From NCBI GenBank assembly GCA_963978895.1, contig OZ022241.1, positions 17,465,064 to 17,529,063 of the forward strand: 64,000 bases of DNA, written 5' to 3'. This document shows, piece after piece, positions 22,699 to 35,037 of this stretch. Made by a program: the position numbers and the translations under genes. The first letter of the stretch is position 1; each line of letters begins with the position of its first letter. The DNA is from Erpobdella octoculata (lineage: Eukaryota > Annelida > Clitellata > Hirudinida > Erpobdellidae). The notes below the pieces were generated by a model, which saw nothing but the letters and a program-made list of their open reading frames with translations, was not told where the DNA came from and did no database searches.

Positions 22699-22948
22699 CA
22701 GCGACCGTTGAAAATTCACTTTAAACTTTAAACTTACACACACTTTTTACTTTGTTATTTGTAAAAGTTTTTCTTTTTTAGTTATCTTTTCTATTATTCT
22801 GTATGATATTTTGTTTTTTTGTAGCAGAATTAATTCAGTCAGCTAAAGTGAAAGATTACCTTTTCTTATAATATCCTTTTTTGTATACGAATCGCGATTT
22901 TTGAAGTCAATGTGAGTTTTCATTTATCAACATATTTCTTAATCAAGG

Positions 22949-24246
22949 ATGTCTAAAAAAAGTGTGCCCAGAGGGACTTTTATTCAGGTAAACTAGGTGA
23001 TTAAACATATTTTGCCAAGAGATAATCGTAATTAATTATTAGTTTTACACAACAGTTACCAGAGAAAAATGCTGAAGCACCAACTATAAGCCCGCGACAA
23101 CCGCGAAAAATTGATGTTGGTACAAATACTGAAAAAGATGATATTTGTTCAAAATACTTGGCTCTTAGTGAAGAAAAAAGAAATTTAGAAATGAAGTTAA
23201 TTAAAGGTTATATTCAATTTTTTGTTGTTAAAATATTTCCAGATTCTTTGCATCTGGATCACACCACAGGCTCTATTAAGGGATGGGGAGACAGAACACT
23301 CGGCCCAGGGCTTCTGTGATATTTAACTAAAGGCAAAGATTCGCTGGCGCCAATTATCAATGTCGCCTGAAATTAGAAAAAATGTACGTGTAAACATTAA
23401 CATTTTGGCAGCCAAGATTTTGAATGTTGGTTACCTTCCAACTTTCAATATGCCAGTGAATAATGTATTCATACGTGCAAGACACATTGCTTATTAGATA
23501 AACGATTTGATTGGTCGACTATTCCGCAAGACAAAAATAAATGTTTTTTTATAAATTTTATTTATTTAAAACATGAAAACTTTGTACAATTTTATTTTTT
23601 TATTGAAACTGTATTTTATTTTTATAATAATACGAGCGGGGGCACCCAGAGTTGCCCGGGGTTTTTAGAGGTTTTTCTAATGTTTGTCTCTCTCACTCCC
23701 GTTTCCTTCTCCGCTTTCCCGTTCCCGTCGCGTTCCCGGTCGCTTTTCGACTCCCGGTCGCTTTTCGGCTCCCGGTCGCTTTTCGGCTCCCGGTCGCTTT
23801 TCGGCTCCCGGTCGCTTTTCGGCTCCCGGTCGCTTTTCGGCTCCCGGTCGCTTTTCGGCTCCCGGTCGCTTTTCGGCTCCCGGTCGCTTTTCGGCTCCCG
23901 GTCGCTTTTCGGCTCCCGGTCGCTTTTCGGCTCCCGGTCGCTTTTCGGCTCCCGGTCGCTTTTCGGCTCCCGGTCGCTTTTCGGCTCCCGGTCGCTTTTC
24001 GGCTCCCGGTCGCTTTTCGGCTCCCGGTCGCTTTTCGGCTCCCGGTCGCTTTTCGGCTCCCGGTCGCTTTTCGGCTCCCGGTCGCTTTTCGGCTCCCGGT
24101 CGCTTTTCGGCTCCCGGTCGCTTTTCGACTCCCGGTCGCTTTCCCGCTCTCGGTCGTTTTCCAGCTCCCGGTCGCTTTCCCGCTCTCAGTCGTTTTCCAG
24201 CTCCCGGTCGCTTTCCCGCTCCCGGTTGCTTTCCCGTTCTCGGTCT

Positions 24247-24316
<70 letters not shown>

Positions 24317-25848
24317 CATACAGCTATATATATATATATATATTATATACAGCAGCAGTATGGGCAGTGCAATTTACCTGTATGCCCATTGTTTGCTATA
24401 CTTCAATTACGGACAACGGTTCTTAGCAAAAGCATAGCACTAACGGTCTAGCACCGTTTCGCTTTGTTAACTGAACCATGACTAATTGTAGTTTAGTTTT
24501 ATCGTCGGAGTTGGCGACCGACCGCGGACGTTAACACTAACGCACTTTCAAACACTATATGTGGCCATTTTCAGGCTTTCGACATTATACCGGTACCGGT
24601 AGTACCGGTTTTTGGCCCGGAAATACCGGTACCGTCAGAAAAAAACCATACCAGCACAGCCCTACTTCAAACGTTGTTGCATAAGCTAAATTTGAATTTT
24701 ATTATGCAATTACCTTTGATGGTCGTACATAGGCACTTTTGGCCTGGAAAGGTTTTTTGGCCCCCTTCCGCTCCTTTTTTGCCTGATTTCAATTTTTTTT
24801 CACAAAAACCTCCCATTGCCTCTCAAGCTTTTGTGAAAATTGCATTATGATCGGATAAATGGTGTAGCAATGCATAAAGGACTAAGATACTTATTTACTT
24901 ACATAATGTTATTTTTATATATATAGATAAGCATTTTTGGAATTGTTTTGCGTAACTGGCTTTTGGAGAAACTAGAAGTATCAGTAACAAAACTGTCTGA
25001 ATTGTTGATATTTTTTATGTAGTTTACTGGCTGCAACAAATTAGAATATTTTGGTTTAAGTTACTGTACACTTTTTACAGCTCCATTGCATAAAACGATC
25101 AATAACTACATCTTCTCTTTTACTTTTAAGCCTTTGAAGAAGGCTTTGTTTAGTCTCGAAATTTTCAACAAAACTTGGAAAGTTTTTTAAATGTTAAACA
25201 TCTCACTCCATATTAATGTTTTTCTAATGATGCTATATTAAGTGTTGTAGCCACCATTTAATGAAATGTGTTTGAGTGAAATCATTTTCCGATATACACT
25301 TATGATAGCAACTTATCGTTCCCAAGAACGATAAATGATTTATTCTTTCTGCAATGATATTTTGTTTTTTATTTTGCAGAGAGTGACGAATCAAAAGAAT
25401 ATTTAGCAAAAGTTTTAAAAAAACTTAGACATCAACAAACCATCTTTGTTGAAATTTTGAAAAAATTAACCATAGAAATTGAACATTTTAAGGACTTGTT
25501 TTGTCAATTAAAAAAGTCAGAAGTTCAAAAAACAGCTATTTTGGAAGGTTCTCCATGTTTTATTTTTTTAAAGTATTTTTCATTAATTTATTTTTCGTTT
25601 GTCAGTTGATTTATTAGATGTTTATTCACTAAGGTGTCAACTTCCGTGAATATGCTTTTAAATCCAACGCTGATGGACAAGCTCCATGTGCAGAATGCGA
25701 GGGTGGTGTACCACGTGAGACAATTCTACAAGGGGGCTCCAGAAACACTGCCTGTGTTCAGCCAATGAGACGACAGACAGAACCTAATGTAATTGGTTCA
25801 CGACAAAAATTAAAGTGTGATCCACCCTATTTTTCTGAAAATAATTAG
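22949..25848 (+). CDS. Four-exon gene for a 190-aa coiled-coil protein, unrecognised
   Basis: Exons 22949-22987, 23056-23206, 25380-25547 and 25634-25848 total 573 nt, an exact 190 codons plus stop. Every intron starts GT and ends AG, and the phases (0, 1, 1) match across all three junctions. The protein starts MSKKSVPRGTFIQ. It has a basic/proline-rich stretch (PTISPRQPRKIDVGTNTEK), then a heptad-like helix at residues about 45-115 (SKYLALSEEKRNLEMKLIK; EYLAKVLKKLRHQQ; LTIEIEHFKDLFCQLKKSE). The tail has a CAEC pair and ends DPPYFSENN. Intron 2 (2.2 kb) contains a Helitron with an 18-bp satellite. I do not recognise the family. A cytoskeletal, centrosomal or Golgi coiled-coil role is only a guess from composition. 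The exon structure is a by-eye model without transcript support; exons upstream are possible. Confidence 0.65.
23635..24246 (-). mobile_element. Helitron-A copy with expanded 18-bp satellite
   Basis: Its 3' end (reading minus) is the hairpin segment CCCGGGCAACTCTGGGTG... ending GCTCG at 23635, where intact copies end CTAG. Inward lies the family block TTAGAGGTTTTTCTAATG, then CTCTCACTCCCGTTTCC. The interior is replaced by the satellite at 23745-24140. The 5' part is missing and (TA)n follows. Confidence 0.7.
23745..24140 (+). repeat. 18-bp minisatellite, about 22 near-identical copies
   Basis: Unit CTTTTCGGCTCCCGGTCG. Homogeneous across the array and degenerating only after 24125 (CTTTCCCGCTCTCGGTCG). 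As 18 is a multiple of three, all forward frames stay open and give RLPVAF-type repeats; there is no sign of coding. Confidence 0.95.
24247..24345. repeat. (TA)n microsatellite
   Basis: Nearly pure TA with a short interruption (TTACATACAGC) at 24314-24326. Confidence 0.95.
24665..24930 (-). mobile_element. Helitron-A 5' portion
   Basis: The segment holds the family's subterminal block GATCGGATAAATGGTGTAGC, then AATGCATAAAGGAC and TTTTTATATATATAGATAAG, which reads on the minus strand as a 5' TCTATATATATAAAA start. It also holds GGTCGTACATAGGCAC, which recurs inverted at 31759-31774. It lies in intron 2 of the four-exon gene. Confidence 0.6.
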
Positions 25849-26159
25849 TTGTTGCTATTGTAAAAATTATTTATTACCAATATTGATATAAATATATTTA
25901 AAATTGATTCTTTGTATTATGTTGTTAATTCAGTAACCATAAACATATTAAAACGATACAGCCTGCGGGGAAGTCTCGTATTGAAATAAAATAGCGAGAC
26001 TTAAATTTTGTTCTCGTATAAAGTCTCGAAAAAAAATTCAGAGATTTCAAAAAAATTTTTTTCAATAAATAATGAAAGTCATACATATCTAATTAAAGAT
26101 TGTCACAACTGTGAATATTTGCATAACTTTTTATAAATATTTATTATTATCCCCACTTT

Positions 26160-26525
26160 AAATTCGGTTTTCATAACAGCCCATTTTATAACTCTTTTTA
26201 CAAACTTTTATCTTGGTTACAATCTCTGTTTGTGTGTGTTGCTTTCTCTGTACACAAACATTGCAAGTAAAATGTAACCAGCTTTTTGACTAACTAGGAA
26301 GCTGAAACTTTCAGCATAACTTTATATTGGATGACAATACATGATTCAATTAAAAAAAGAAAGAAATATATATATATATATATATATACTCATATTCTCA
26401 TATGCGTTAGCAAATTTTTTCTCCTTTATATCTTTCGTATTTCTAAATCGAGTCTATTGAGAAAAAAGTTTGTGTTGAAAAACTCGTTTTTTCCTTTACT
26501 TGTTAGTCTGGGAACCGGCAACATA
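26160..26525 (+). repeat. Family E interspersed repeat
   Basis: Recognised by TTGCAAGTAAAATGTAACCA, GAAGCTGAAACTTTCAGCAT, ATTGGATGACAATACATG and CTCGTTTTTTCCTTTACTTG. Other copies: 27440-27594 joined to 29916-30010, 43040-43330 (minus) and 63165-63440. A short (TA)n at 26357-26387 interrupts this copy. Confidence 0.65.
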
Positions 26526-26528
26526 TTT

Positions 26529-26530
<2 letters not shown>

Positions 26531-26626
<96 letters not shown>
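26531..26626. repeat. (TA)n microsatellite
   Basis: Pure TA array followed by GTATATATAACATATAC. Confidence 0.95.
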
Positions 26627-26627
<1 letters not shown>

Positions 26628-28019
26628 ACATATACAAAACCAGCTCGTCTCTGTTCTATAGCTTTTTTAGTGCCACATTGAGAATAGTTATCAAAGATAT
26701 CTAAAGCAGAGGTTAAGCCACGCCCCTCTTAGGCTGCTAGTTGACCTCTGCATACTTCCATTTAGAAAAAAAATATGCGAACCGGCATCAACGGTTGGCA
26801 AGGCAATCGTACTCGCTGACATCGATGACTATTATTATTAATGACTATTATTAATATCATTCTATGTTTATGTTTTGGTTAAGTCTGTTTGATAAATTTA
26901 TTTTGTCAAATTTGTTATATAGAATTGGAATGATTATTTTAGTGTTTCGATATCCGTAATTGACCGTAATAGTAGCTCATCTAAGATACAGGGGCGTCAT
27001 TTCAGCAAAACCTTAGGAGGGGGCAAAAAATTATGAAACCCACAGATTCCAAAATTTTATTTGTCTAATGCTATATATTTCTTACAAAAATAGCGGATAG
27101 CTGGGGATAGGGTAGTCATGGATATTTTTCAAGAAATTGATCAAAACCTCATACACTTTTTCTAAAAAAAAAACTGGGACTGGAGAAAAAAGTAAGTTGT
27201 AGCTAGTGACGGATTTATGGGAGGACCCACCTCGTGTGCCCCCGTTCATCAGCTAATTTTGGAAGCAAAAGTGTTTAAGGTTTTCACACAAATTTTAGAA
27301 AAGTACCTACTACAATTGCTCCCTCCAATCATCAGCTCTGTTTGGTTGAAAAATTTACAGATATGATTTTCTGGGGGCTTATTCCTTAGACCTTGCCCAG
27401 GGTGCCAAAAACTCTAGCTACTCCACTGCAGTTGCTGGGTTGTCTTGACTTATTTTTACAAACTTTTAATTAGGTAATCTCTGTTTGTGTGTATGTGTGC
27501 GTGTCTTTCTCTGTACGCAAATTTTGCAAGTAAAATTTAACCAGCTTTTTGACAAGCTAGAAAGCTGAAACTTTTAGCATAGTTTTATATTGGACTAGCA
27601 GTGCCCGTAGCGGCTTCGCTCGCATGAAATTAGAGAATTTGAACCGTGCATCCATAGGTGTCGGCTCGGCCCGTCGACAACTTGGCCCAGCCCATTTCAA
27701 AACCAAAATTCCTGGCCCGGCACGGCCCGTCTAATTTAGGCCCGGCCCGTCTAATTTAGGCCCGGCCCGTTTTTACAGGCCTAGAAATTCTATATACTTG
27801 ATGAAAAACTTCGGCCCGTCACACCTTGACTTCAGGTTTGGCCCGGCCCGTCTGAAGACCCTAAAATCCCTGAAATGTCTATATGCTTAGTGAAAAACCT
27901 CGGCCCGTACCACCTTGATTTAAAGTTTAGCCTGGCCCGTAAAAAGACCCTAAAATAACGGCTTGGCCCGACCGGTGATAAACTGGACTCAGCTACTTTT
28001 AACCGACACAAAACCTCCA

Positions 28020-28700
28020 ATACTAAGTTTTACATCTGTAATGCTTGCAGTTGTTGAGTAGCAGTTATTTTAAAATCAAATAACCCTTATTTTGACCCCA
28101 CATTTGAAGTCATGGACAACAAAGTTTTTAAAAATGGTGAAACACGTATATCTTTATTTTTCTCAGTAGATACTAAGTATTAATTTTTACATCTGTAGCA
28201 ATTACAGTTGTTGAGTAGCAGTTACTTTAAAAAACAAATAACCCTATTTTCCAATTTTCCACCCCACATTTGAAGTCCTGGAAACCAAATTTTCAAAAAA
28301 TGGTGAAACACGTATATCATTAGTTTTAGAGTAGAAACTAAATACTAATTTTTACTTTTGTAGCATTCACAGTTTTTGAGTAGCAGCTACTTTAAAAACC
28401 AAGTAATCCTATTCTCCACCCCACATTTAAGGTCCTGGAAACCATATTTGAAAAAAATGGTGAAACACGTATATCTTTATTTTTAGAAGAAACTAAATAC
28501 ATCTGTGGTATTTACAGTTTTTGAGTAGCAGTTACTTTAGAAAACCAAATAACCCTATTTTCCACCCCACATTTGAAGTCCTGGAAAACAAATTTTCAAA
28601 AAATACTAAAACACGTATTTCATTATTTTTGGGGTAGAAACTAAATACTAATTTTTACTCCTGTAGCACTCACAGTTTTTGAGTAGCAGCTACTTTAAAA
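28020..28700 (+). repeat. About 155-bp satellite inside Helitron-C
   Basis: Tandem units recognised by CAGTTTTTGAGTAGCAGCTA, CACCCCACATTTGAAGTCC, TGGTGAAACACGTATATC and GTAGAAACTAAATACTAA. Similar units recur at 29235-29580, 33340-33653 and 37085-37420 in the other copies. Confidence 0.8.
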
Positions 28701-29021
28701 ACCAAATAACCCAATTTTCCAACCCACATTTGAGGTCCGGGAAACCGAATTTTCAAAAAATGGTGAAACACGTATCTTTTTATTTTTCAAGAAGAATCCA
28801 TATACCAAATTTCAAAATCTCCTCATTTTTGGTTTTCGAGATATACATTGTTTTAGAAAAAAGTTTGTTTTCCAGTTACTTCCCCTCAGGAGCAAAATTT
28901 TCAAAAATCCTTTCTTAGTGGATGCTTACGCAATAAAAGTAAAATGAGTTCCAAATTTCACGTTCCTAGGATGAAGCGTTTGAGCTCGGCGTTGATTATC
29001 AGTCAGTCAGTCAGGACATGT

Positions 29022-29235
<214 letters not shown>

Positions 29236-30009
29236 CCACTTACAGTTTTTGAGTAGCAGTAATTTTTAAAATCAAATAACTATATTTTCCACCTTACATT
29301 TGAGGTCCTGGAAACCAAATTTTCAAAAAATGCTAAAACACGTATTTTATTTTTGGAGTAGAAACTAAATACTAATTTTTACTTCTGTAGCATTAACAGT
29401 TTTTGAGTAGCAGCTACTTTAAAAACCAAATAACCCTATTTTCCACCCCACATTTGAAGTCCTGGAAACCAAATTTTCAAAAAATTGTGAAACCCGTATA
29501 TCATTATTTTTAGAGTAGAAACTAAATACTAATTTTTACTTTTGTAGCATTAACAGTTTTTGAGTAGAAGCTACTTTAAAAACCAAATAACCCAATTTTC
29601 CAACCCACATTTGAGGTCCGGGAAACCGAATTTTCAAAAAATGGTGAAACACGTATCTTTTTATTTTTCAAAAAGAATATATATACCAAATTTCTAAATC
29701 TCCTCGTTTTTGGTTTTCGAGATATACATTGTTTTAGAAAAAAGTTTGTTTTCCAGTTTTTTCCCCTCAGGAGCAAAATTTTCAAATATCCTTTCTTAGC
29801 GGATGTTTACGCTATAAAAGTAATATAAGTTCCAAATTTCACGTACCTAGGATGAGGCGTTTGAGCTCGGCGTTGATTATCAGTCAGTCAGGACATGTTC
29901 TTTTATATATATAGATGACAATATATGATTCAATTAAAAAAACCTTGATTTGAACATCTTTCGTATTTCTAAATCGAATGTATTTGAAATCAAAGTTGTA
30001 TTAATGTTG

Positions 30010-31280
30010 GTGCAAATAATCGTACCAATTGTGCTTATTTAATTCTCAAATTCCTGAACATATCAATTTTTTAAACCTGATCCGTAATATAGATACAAAA
30101 TCCTAATCAAGCCCGGTCCTGATCATTTTCATTACCGCAAAAACTCATGGCTAAGCCAAATAGCATCGACACATGCTGATTTTTGTCTGGCCCGATCCGT
30201 TTGATAACCCTTCTTGCTTCCCCCCCCCTGTTTTTTGCCGGGCGAAGTTGCGCCCGCTTGTAAAGAAGCCACTGGGTACTTTCTCCCGTTTGTCATCATT
30301 TAGAGTCTAAATTTAGAGAAATAGATGTACCGAAACTAAACAGATGAAACTTATTTCAAGTTTAAAAAAAAATTATGTTTGTAAATTTTTGTAAATTTTT
30401 TATTATTTAATAATTTTTTTTCAATGAATTCCTTTAATGTAGTTATTAATATTGTCTATCGCGTATAGTTCATCATTCTATGTTATCTCGTTTTATTCGA
30501 TACAAAATTTCCACAGTTGACATTTCAGTCGAGATCCCGATATCGTATCGTATCGGATCGGAGTTGTCTCGTTATTGGTTGATGCGTCTCGTATCGTATC
30601 GTTTTATTCGAGACAAATTTCAGAGTCGTATCGCATCGTATCGTTTCAAAAAAAAAAAAACGGGTCGCAGAATCCTATAATAACAGGCTCTTCTAACATT
30701 TTGGGGCTCTTGCTTTCCGTTCCAGCTTGCATTCCCGTTCCCGCTCGCTCTCTAGCTCCCGCTTGCTCTCTTGTTCCCGCTTGCTCTCTTTTTCCCGCTT
30801 GCTCTCTTGTTCCCACTTGCTCTATTTCCCGCTTGCTCTCCCCAGGGACGTAAATTAATTGATTTTAAAAATTTAAACTTTTTTTACCTAGAATTTACTA
30901 TAATTTTTTTTAAATTTTAACTTTACTCAACCAAGTGATGATTCAATGCGTATTGGAATCCTTCTAGCGTGTGTAAACAATTTGCCCCCCTGCTTTCCAA
31001 AATTAAAATTTTTTTAACCTAGAGTTTACTAGAGATATTCCTGGTGAGGCGATGCATTTCAGAAATTTTTCAAGTTCTTTTTAAAAAAAACTGATGACCG
31101 GTGAGGGGTAGTCGTATTTTTCCAATTTTTTTCAAAAACTTTCACTTTCTCTTCCCCAAAAAGCTACAACCATTTTCTAAAAAAACCAGGTATTATACCC
31201 AAAAAAATTTAAATTGATACTCTGGTGGGGGATGCATCTTCCCACCCCTCCCTACTTGTATCTAGGTATTTATAGAGATA
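30010..31280. other. Non-coding with simple repeats
   Basis: Contains a TCGTATCGTATCG-rich block (30540-30640) and a short C/T-rich minisatellite with GCTTGCTCTC at 30720-30842 that resembles the Helitron-A interior. No gene-like frame. Confidence 0.5.
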
Positions 31281-32191
<911 letters not shown>

Positions 32192-32445
32192 TAGCAGCGC
32201 CCGTAGCGGCTTCGCTCGCATGAAATTAGAGAGTTTGAACCGTGCATCCATAGTAGAGATCAATTTTTTAGGTCTCAGCTCAGCCAGTTGACAACTAAGC
32301 CAAGTCCGTTTTAAAAACCTAAACTCCTGGCCCGGCACAGCCCGTCTGAATTAGGCCCGGCCCATTCTTACAGACCTAGAAGTTCTATATACTTAATGAA
32401 AAACTTCGGCCCGTCCCACCTTGACTTCAGGTTTGGCCCGGCGGC

Positions 32446-33177
32446 CGGTTTTCTGTCATTAACTTCTTCTTTAATTATATTTTCAATAAATTATATTGGA
32501 TCATCCAATTGGTAATTTTATTCTGTTTCTAATTATATTAATTTTATATTAAAAAAATAATTAAAAACAACGAAAATAATTTCTGGACCTATTCTACATG
32601 ATTACCCTCAAATTTGTGGGATTTTTCCCGCTAAGTTGGATTCCACATTCTTTATTTTGAGAATCCATTGCCTTACATTTAGATTTGTTGGTGTTGGAAT
32701 CGTAAACAAAAAATTTTCACACGGAACTATCTTTTTTTCGCCCAGCAAGCATTTTCGCAAGAGAACTCATAATTATTTTCAATGATTACAACGTTTATGA
32801 TAACACGAAAGTTAAGAAAGAAATGGTTGCGTATTTCAACAGTTGCACAACCATAGAAATCAATATCATAGATATTATATATCCACAGATATTGGTTATC
32901 TAGGCGAATATCTATGTACACAACTTTCAATAATTTTCGTTCGAAAATTAATTTTTATTTTTATTTTTATTCAGTTTGCATGATTTAAATTTTATTTTTA
33001 TTTTATTATCGTTCAGAAAATAATTTTCGTTATTATTATTATTCAGTTTGTACTATTTAAATATAGTTTTTATTCTATTTACGTTCTTTAAATAATTATA
33101 GTTTTTTTTCGTTCTTATTAACGAATACAATAAAAATTTTCGTTTTTATTCAGTTTTCGTTAACAAAAATATCACTG
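32446..33177. mobile_element. Unclassified AT-rich insertion in Helitron-C
   Basis: It separates TTTGGCCCGGC from TGGCCCGGCCCAACTGAAG, which are contiguous in the copy at 27830-27860. The right half repeats TTTTTATTCAGTTT/CGAAAATAATTTTCGTT motifs, reminiscent of subterminal repeats of DNA transposons. No reliable terminal repeat or duplication was read. Confidence 0.45.
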
Positions 33178-33653
33178 GCCCGGCCCAACTGAAGACCCTA
33201 AAATTACTAAAATATCTATATACTTGGTGAAAAACCTCGGCCCGTCCCACTTTGAGTTAAGGCTTGGCCCGGCCGGTGATAAACTGGACTTAGCTACTTT
33301 TAACCGGCACAATACTTCAAAATACTAATTTTTACATTCGTAGCACTTACAGTTTTTGAGTATCAGTTATTTTGAAATCAAATAACCTTTACTTCCACCC
33401 CACATTTGAGGTCCTGGAAACCAAATTTTTAAAAAATGTTGAAACACTTATATCATTATTTTTTGAGTAAATACTAAATACTAATTTTTACATTTGTAGC
33501 ATTTACAGTTGTTGAGTAGCAGTTACTTTAAAAACCAAATAACCCTATTTTCCACCCCAAATTTGAAGTCCTGAAAACCAAATTTTCAAAAAATGGTGAA
33601 ACACGTATATCATTATTTTTAGAGTAGAAACTAAATACTAATTTTAACTTTTG

Positions 33654-33911
33654 TGTAAACGTAGAGGAATATGCTTTCTAGCGATTCGTAACGTTAAAGT
33701 CGAAGTTATTTATAACACAATATTTCTCGAATTTATTTTAACTTTATTATTCTTCCTTGAATATAATCTTTTACTTGACTCAAAACTGAATTATCCCACT
33801 TTGTAGAATTTCGCACGGTTCTAACAAATCTTTTGTTAATTCCAATTTCTCTACCCAGATCACCTTACTTTTTTATTGAAGACCCCAAAAAGGAAAAAGA
33901 CCAATAACAAT

Positions 33912-33945
<34 letters not shown>

Positions 33946-34298
33946 CATACATATATACATACATATATATATATACATACATATATACATACATATATAT
34001 ACATATACATATACCCATTCATGTATATATACACTCAAACACACATATATATACATTTATATTAATGATTCAAAAAATTATACGCACACACAATGTCACA
34101 AGAGCACAGACATACATATATACATACATATACATATATATATATACATACATACATATATATACACACATATACACACAGATACATACATACATAAATG
34201 ACTATTGTTTCAACACATCCAATCAAAAATGCACACATAATAAAATAAAATAAACAACTATTATGAAAATACGTAAGATGAACCATCTTCATCTTACA
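33654..34298 (-). repeat. 3' LTR
   Basis: 645 bp, TG...CA, with an internal (TA/TACA)n block at 33912-34190. It is next to the polypurine tract. Confidence 0.9.
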
Positions 34299-35035
34299 TA
34301 TCCCCCCTCTTCGAAAAAAGGAACGCGTCAGCGTTTCTGATTACATCATCACTCTCTTTACGACTAAGAAAGTCAGCACCGATGTTTTCCTTGCCTTTGA
34401 AGTGGTTTACTTTAAACCTATTCTCAATCTCTATCTCTCTGCGTGTTGTGTCCACAGGGCGGGCGTCTCCGAAGATTACCGAATTCAACTTTTCATCTTT
34501 CCCCACGCCTCCATGTTGGCCTCTAGGCAGAAGATTGAGCCTTGGTCTTTCTTTTGGCGGATTCAAATCTTGAACTTTTGCCTCAACTTGATTTCCCAAC
34601 TTTGAAGTGGCAGACGTGTTTCTTTCCTTGCTTTGATACAGAACCGAGTTAGCCGACGTTTTTCTATAATTTGCCCGATCATTCCTCTGTGTGCTGTCGT
34701 AGTTGGGAGCGGATTTCTGTGGTTTCCGACCAAAGCGTTTTCCTGCAGCCATTACATCAAAACCTCTTACTCCTTCAACATTTCCCAGCACGAGATCGCA
34801 AAGTAGGTTTTTCATGCACACCACCTCTCTGGTTCCTCTGAACCAGTCTGTTTTGATTTTTACCACTGCTGTTGGAGCTACCCAAACTGTGCCGTCGATC
34901 AAAACACAGGGTCTCGTTTTTCCGGTCATCTGACGCGGGTGCACTAATGATTCCTTTACCATTATGGCAGTACAGCCAGTGTCCCTCAAAACTTTTACCG
35001 GTTTTCTATTCACAAACCCTCTGGTTAATCTAAAC
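34294..35035 (-). pseudogene. Protease fused to RNase H tail (RT/integrase deleted)
   Basis: Following the in-frame stop after Gag, the frame reads KFRLTRGFVNRKPVKVLRDT and then GCTAIMV: the retropepsin active-site DTG in its usual strand context, with VDV-like strands after it (LCDLVLGNVEGVRGFDVM). It then runs through a low-complexity linker (KRFGRKPQKSAPNYDS...). At residues about 207-225 it has RFKVNHFKGKENIGADFLSR, the sequence that in intact Gypsy polyproteins lies at the end of the RNase H domain just before the integrase zinc finger. Everything between (RT palm and most of RNase H) is gone without loss of frame. The frame runs to the LTR edge at 34294. Confidence 0.75.
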
Positions 35036-35037
35036 TT

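Larger units (their letters stand above)
20476..22860. mobile_element. Outermost member of a nested MITE stack (GGTAATCTTTCAC ends)
   Basis: The left end GGTAATCTTTCACTTTAG and the inverted right end CTAAAGTGAAAGATTACC match over 18 bases. The flanks TTTTGTTAG and TTTTCTTAT agree at 7 of 9 positions, a possible old 9-bp duplication. Inside lie a second member (20575-22347), a third (20951-21688) and two family-F copies, so most of the 2.4 kb is secondary insertion. Confidence 0.65.

Noticed and set aside
23652..24451. 250-residue frames of RLPVAF, SRSLFG and APGRFS repeats
   Set aside because: An 18-bp satellite with no stop in any of three frames; coding would not keep all frames open.
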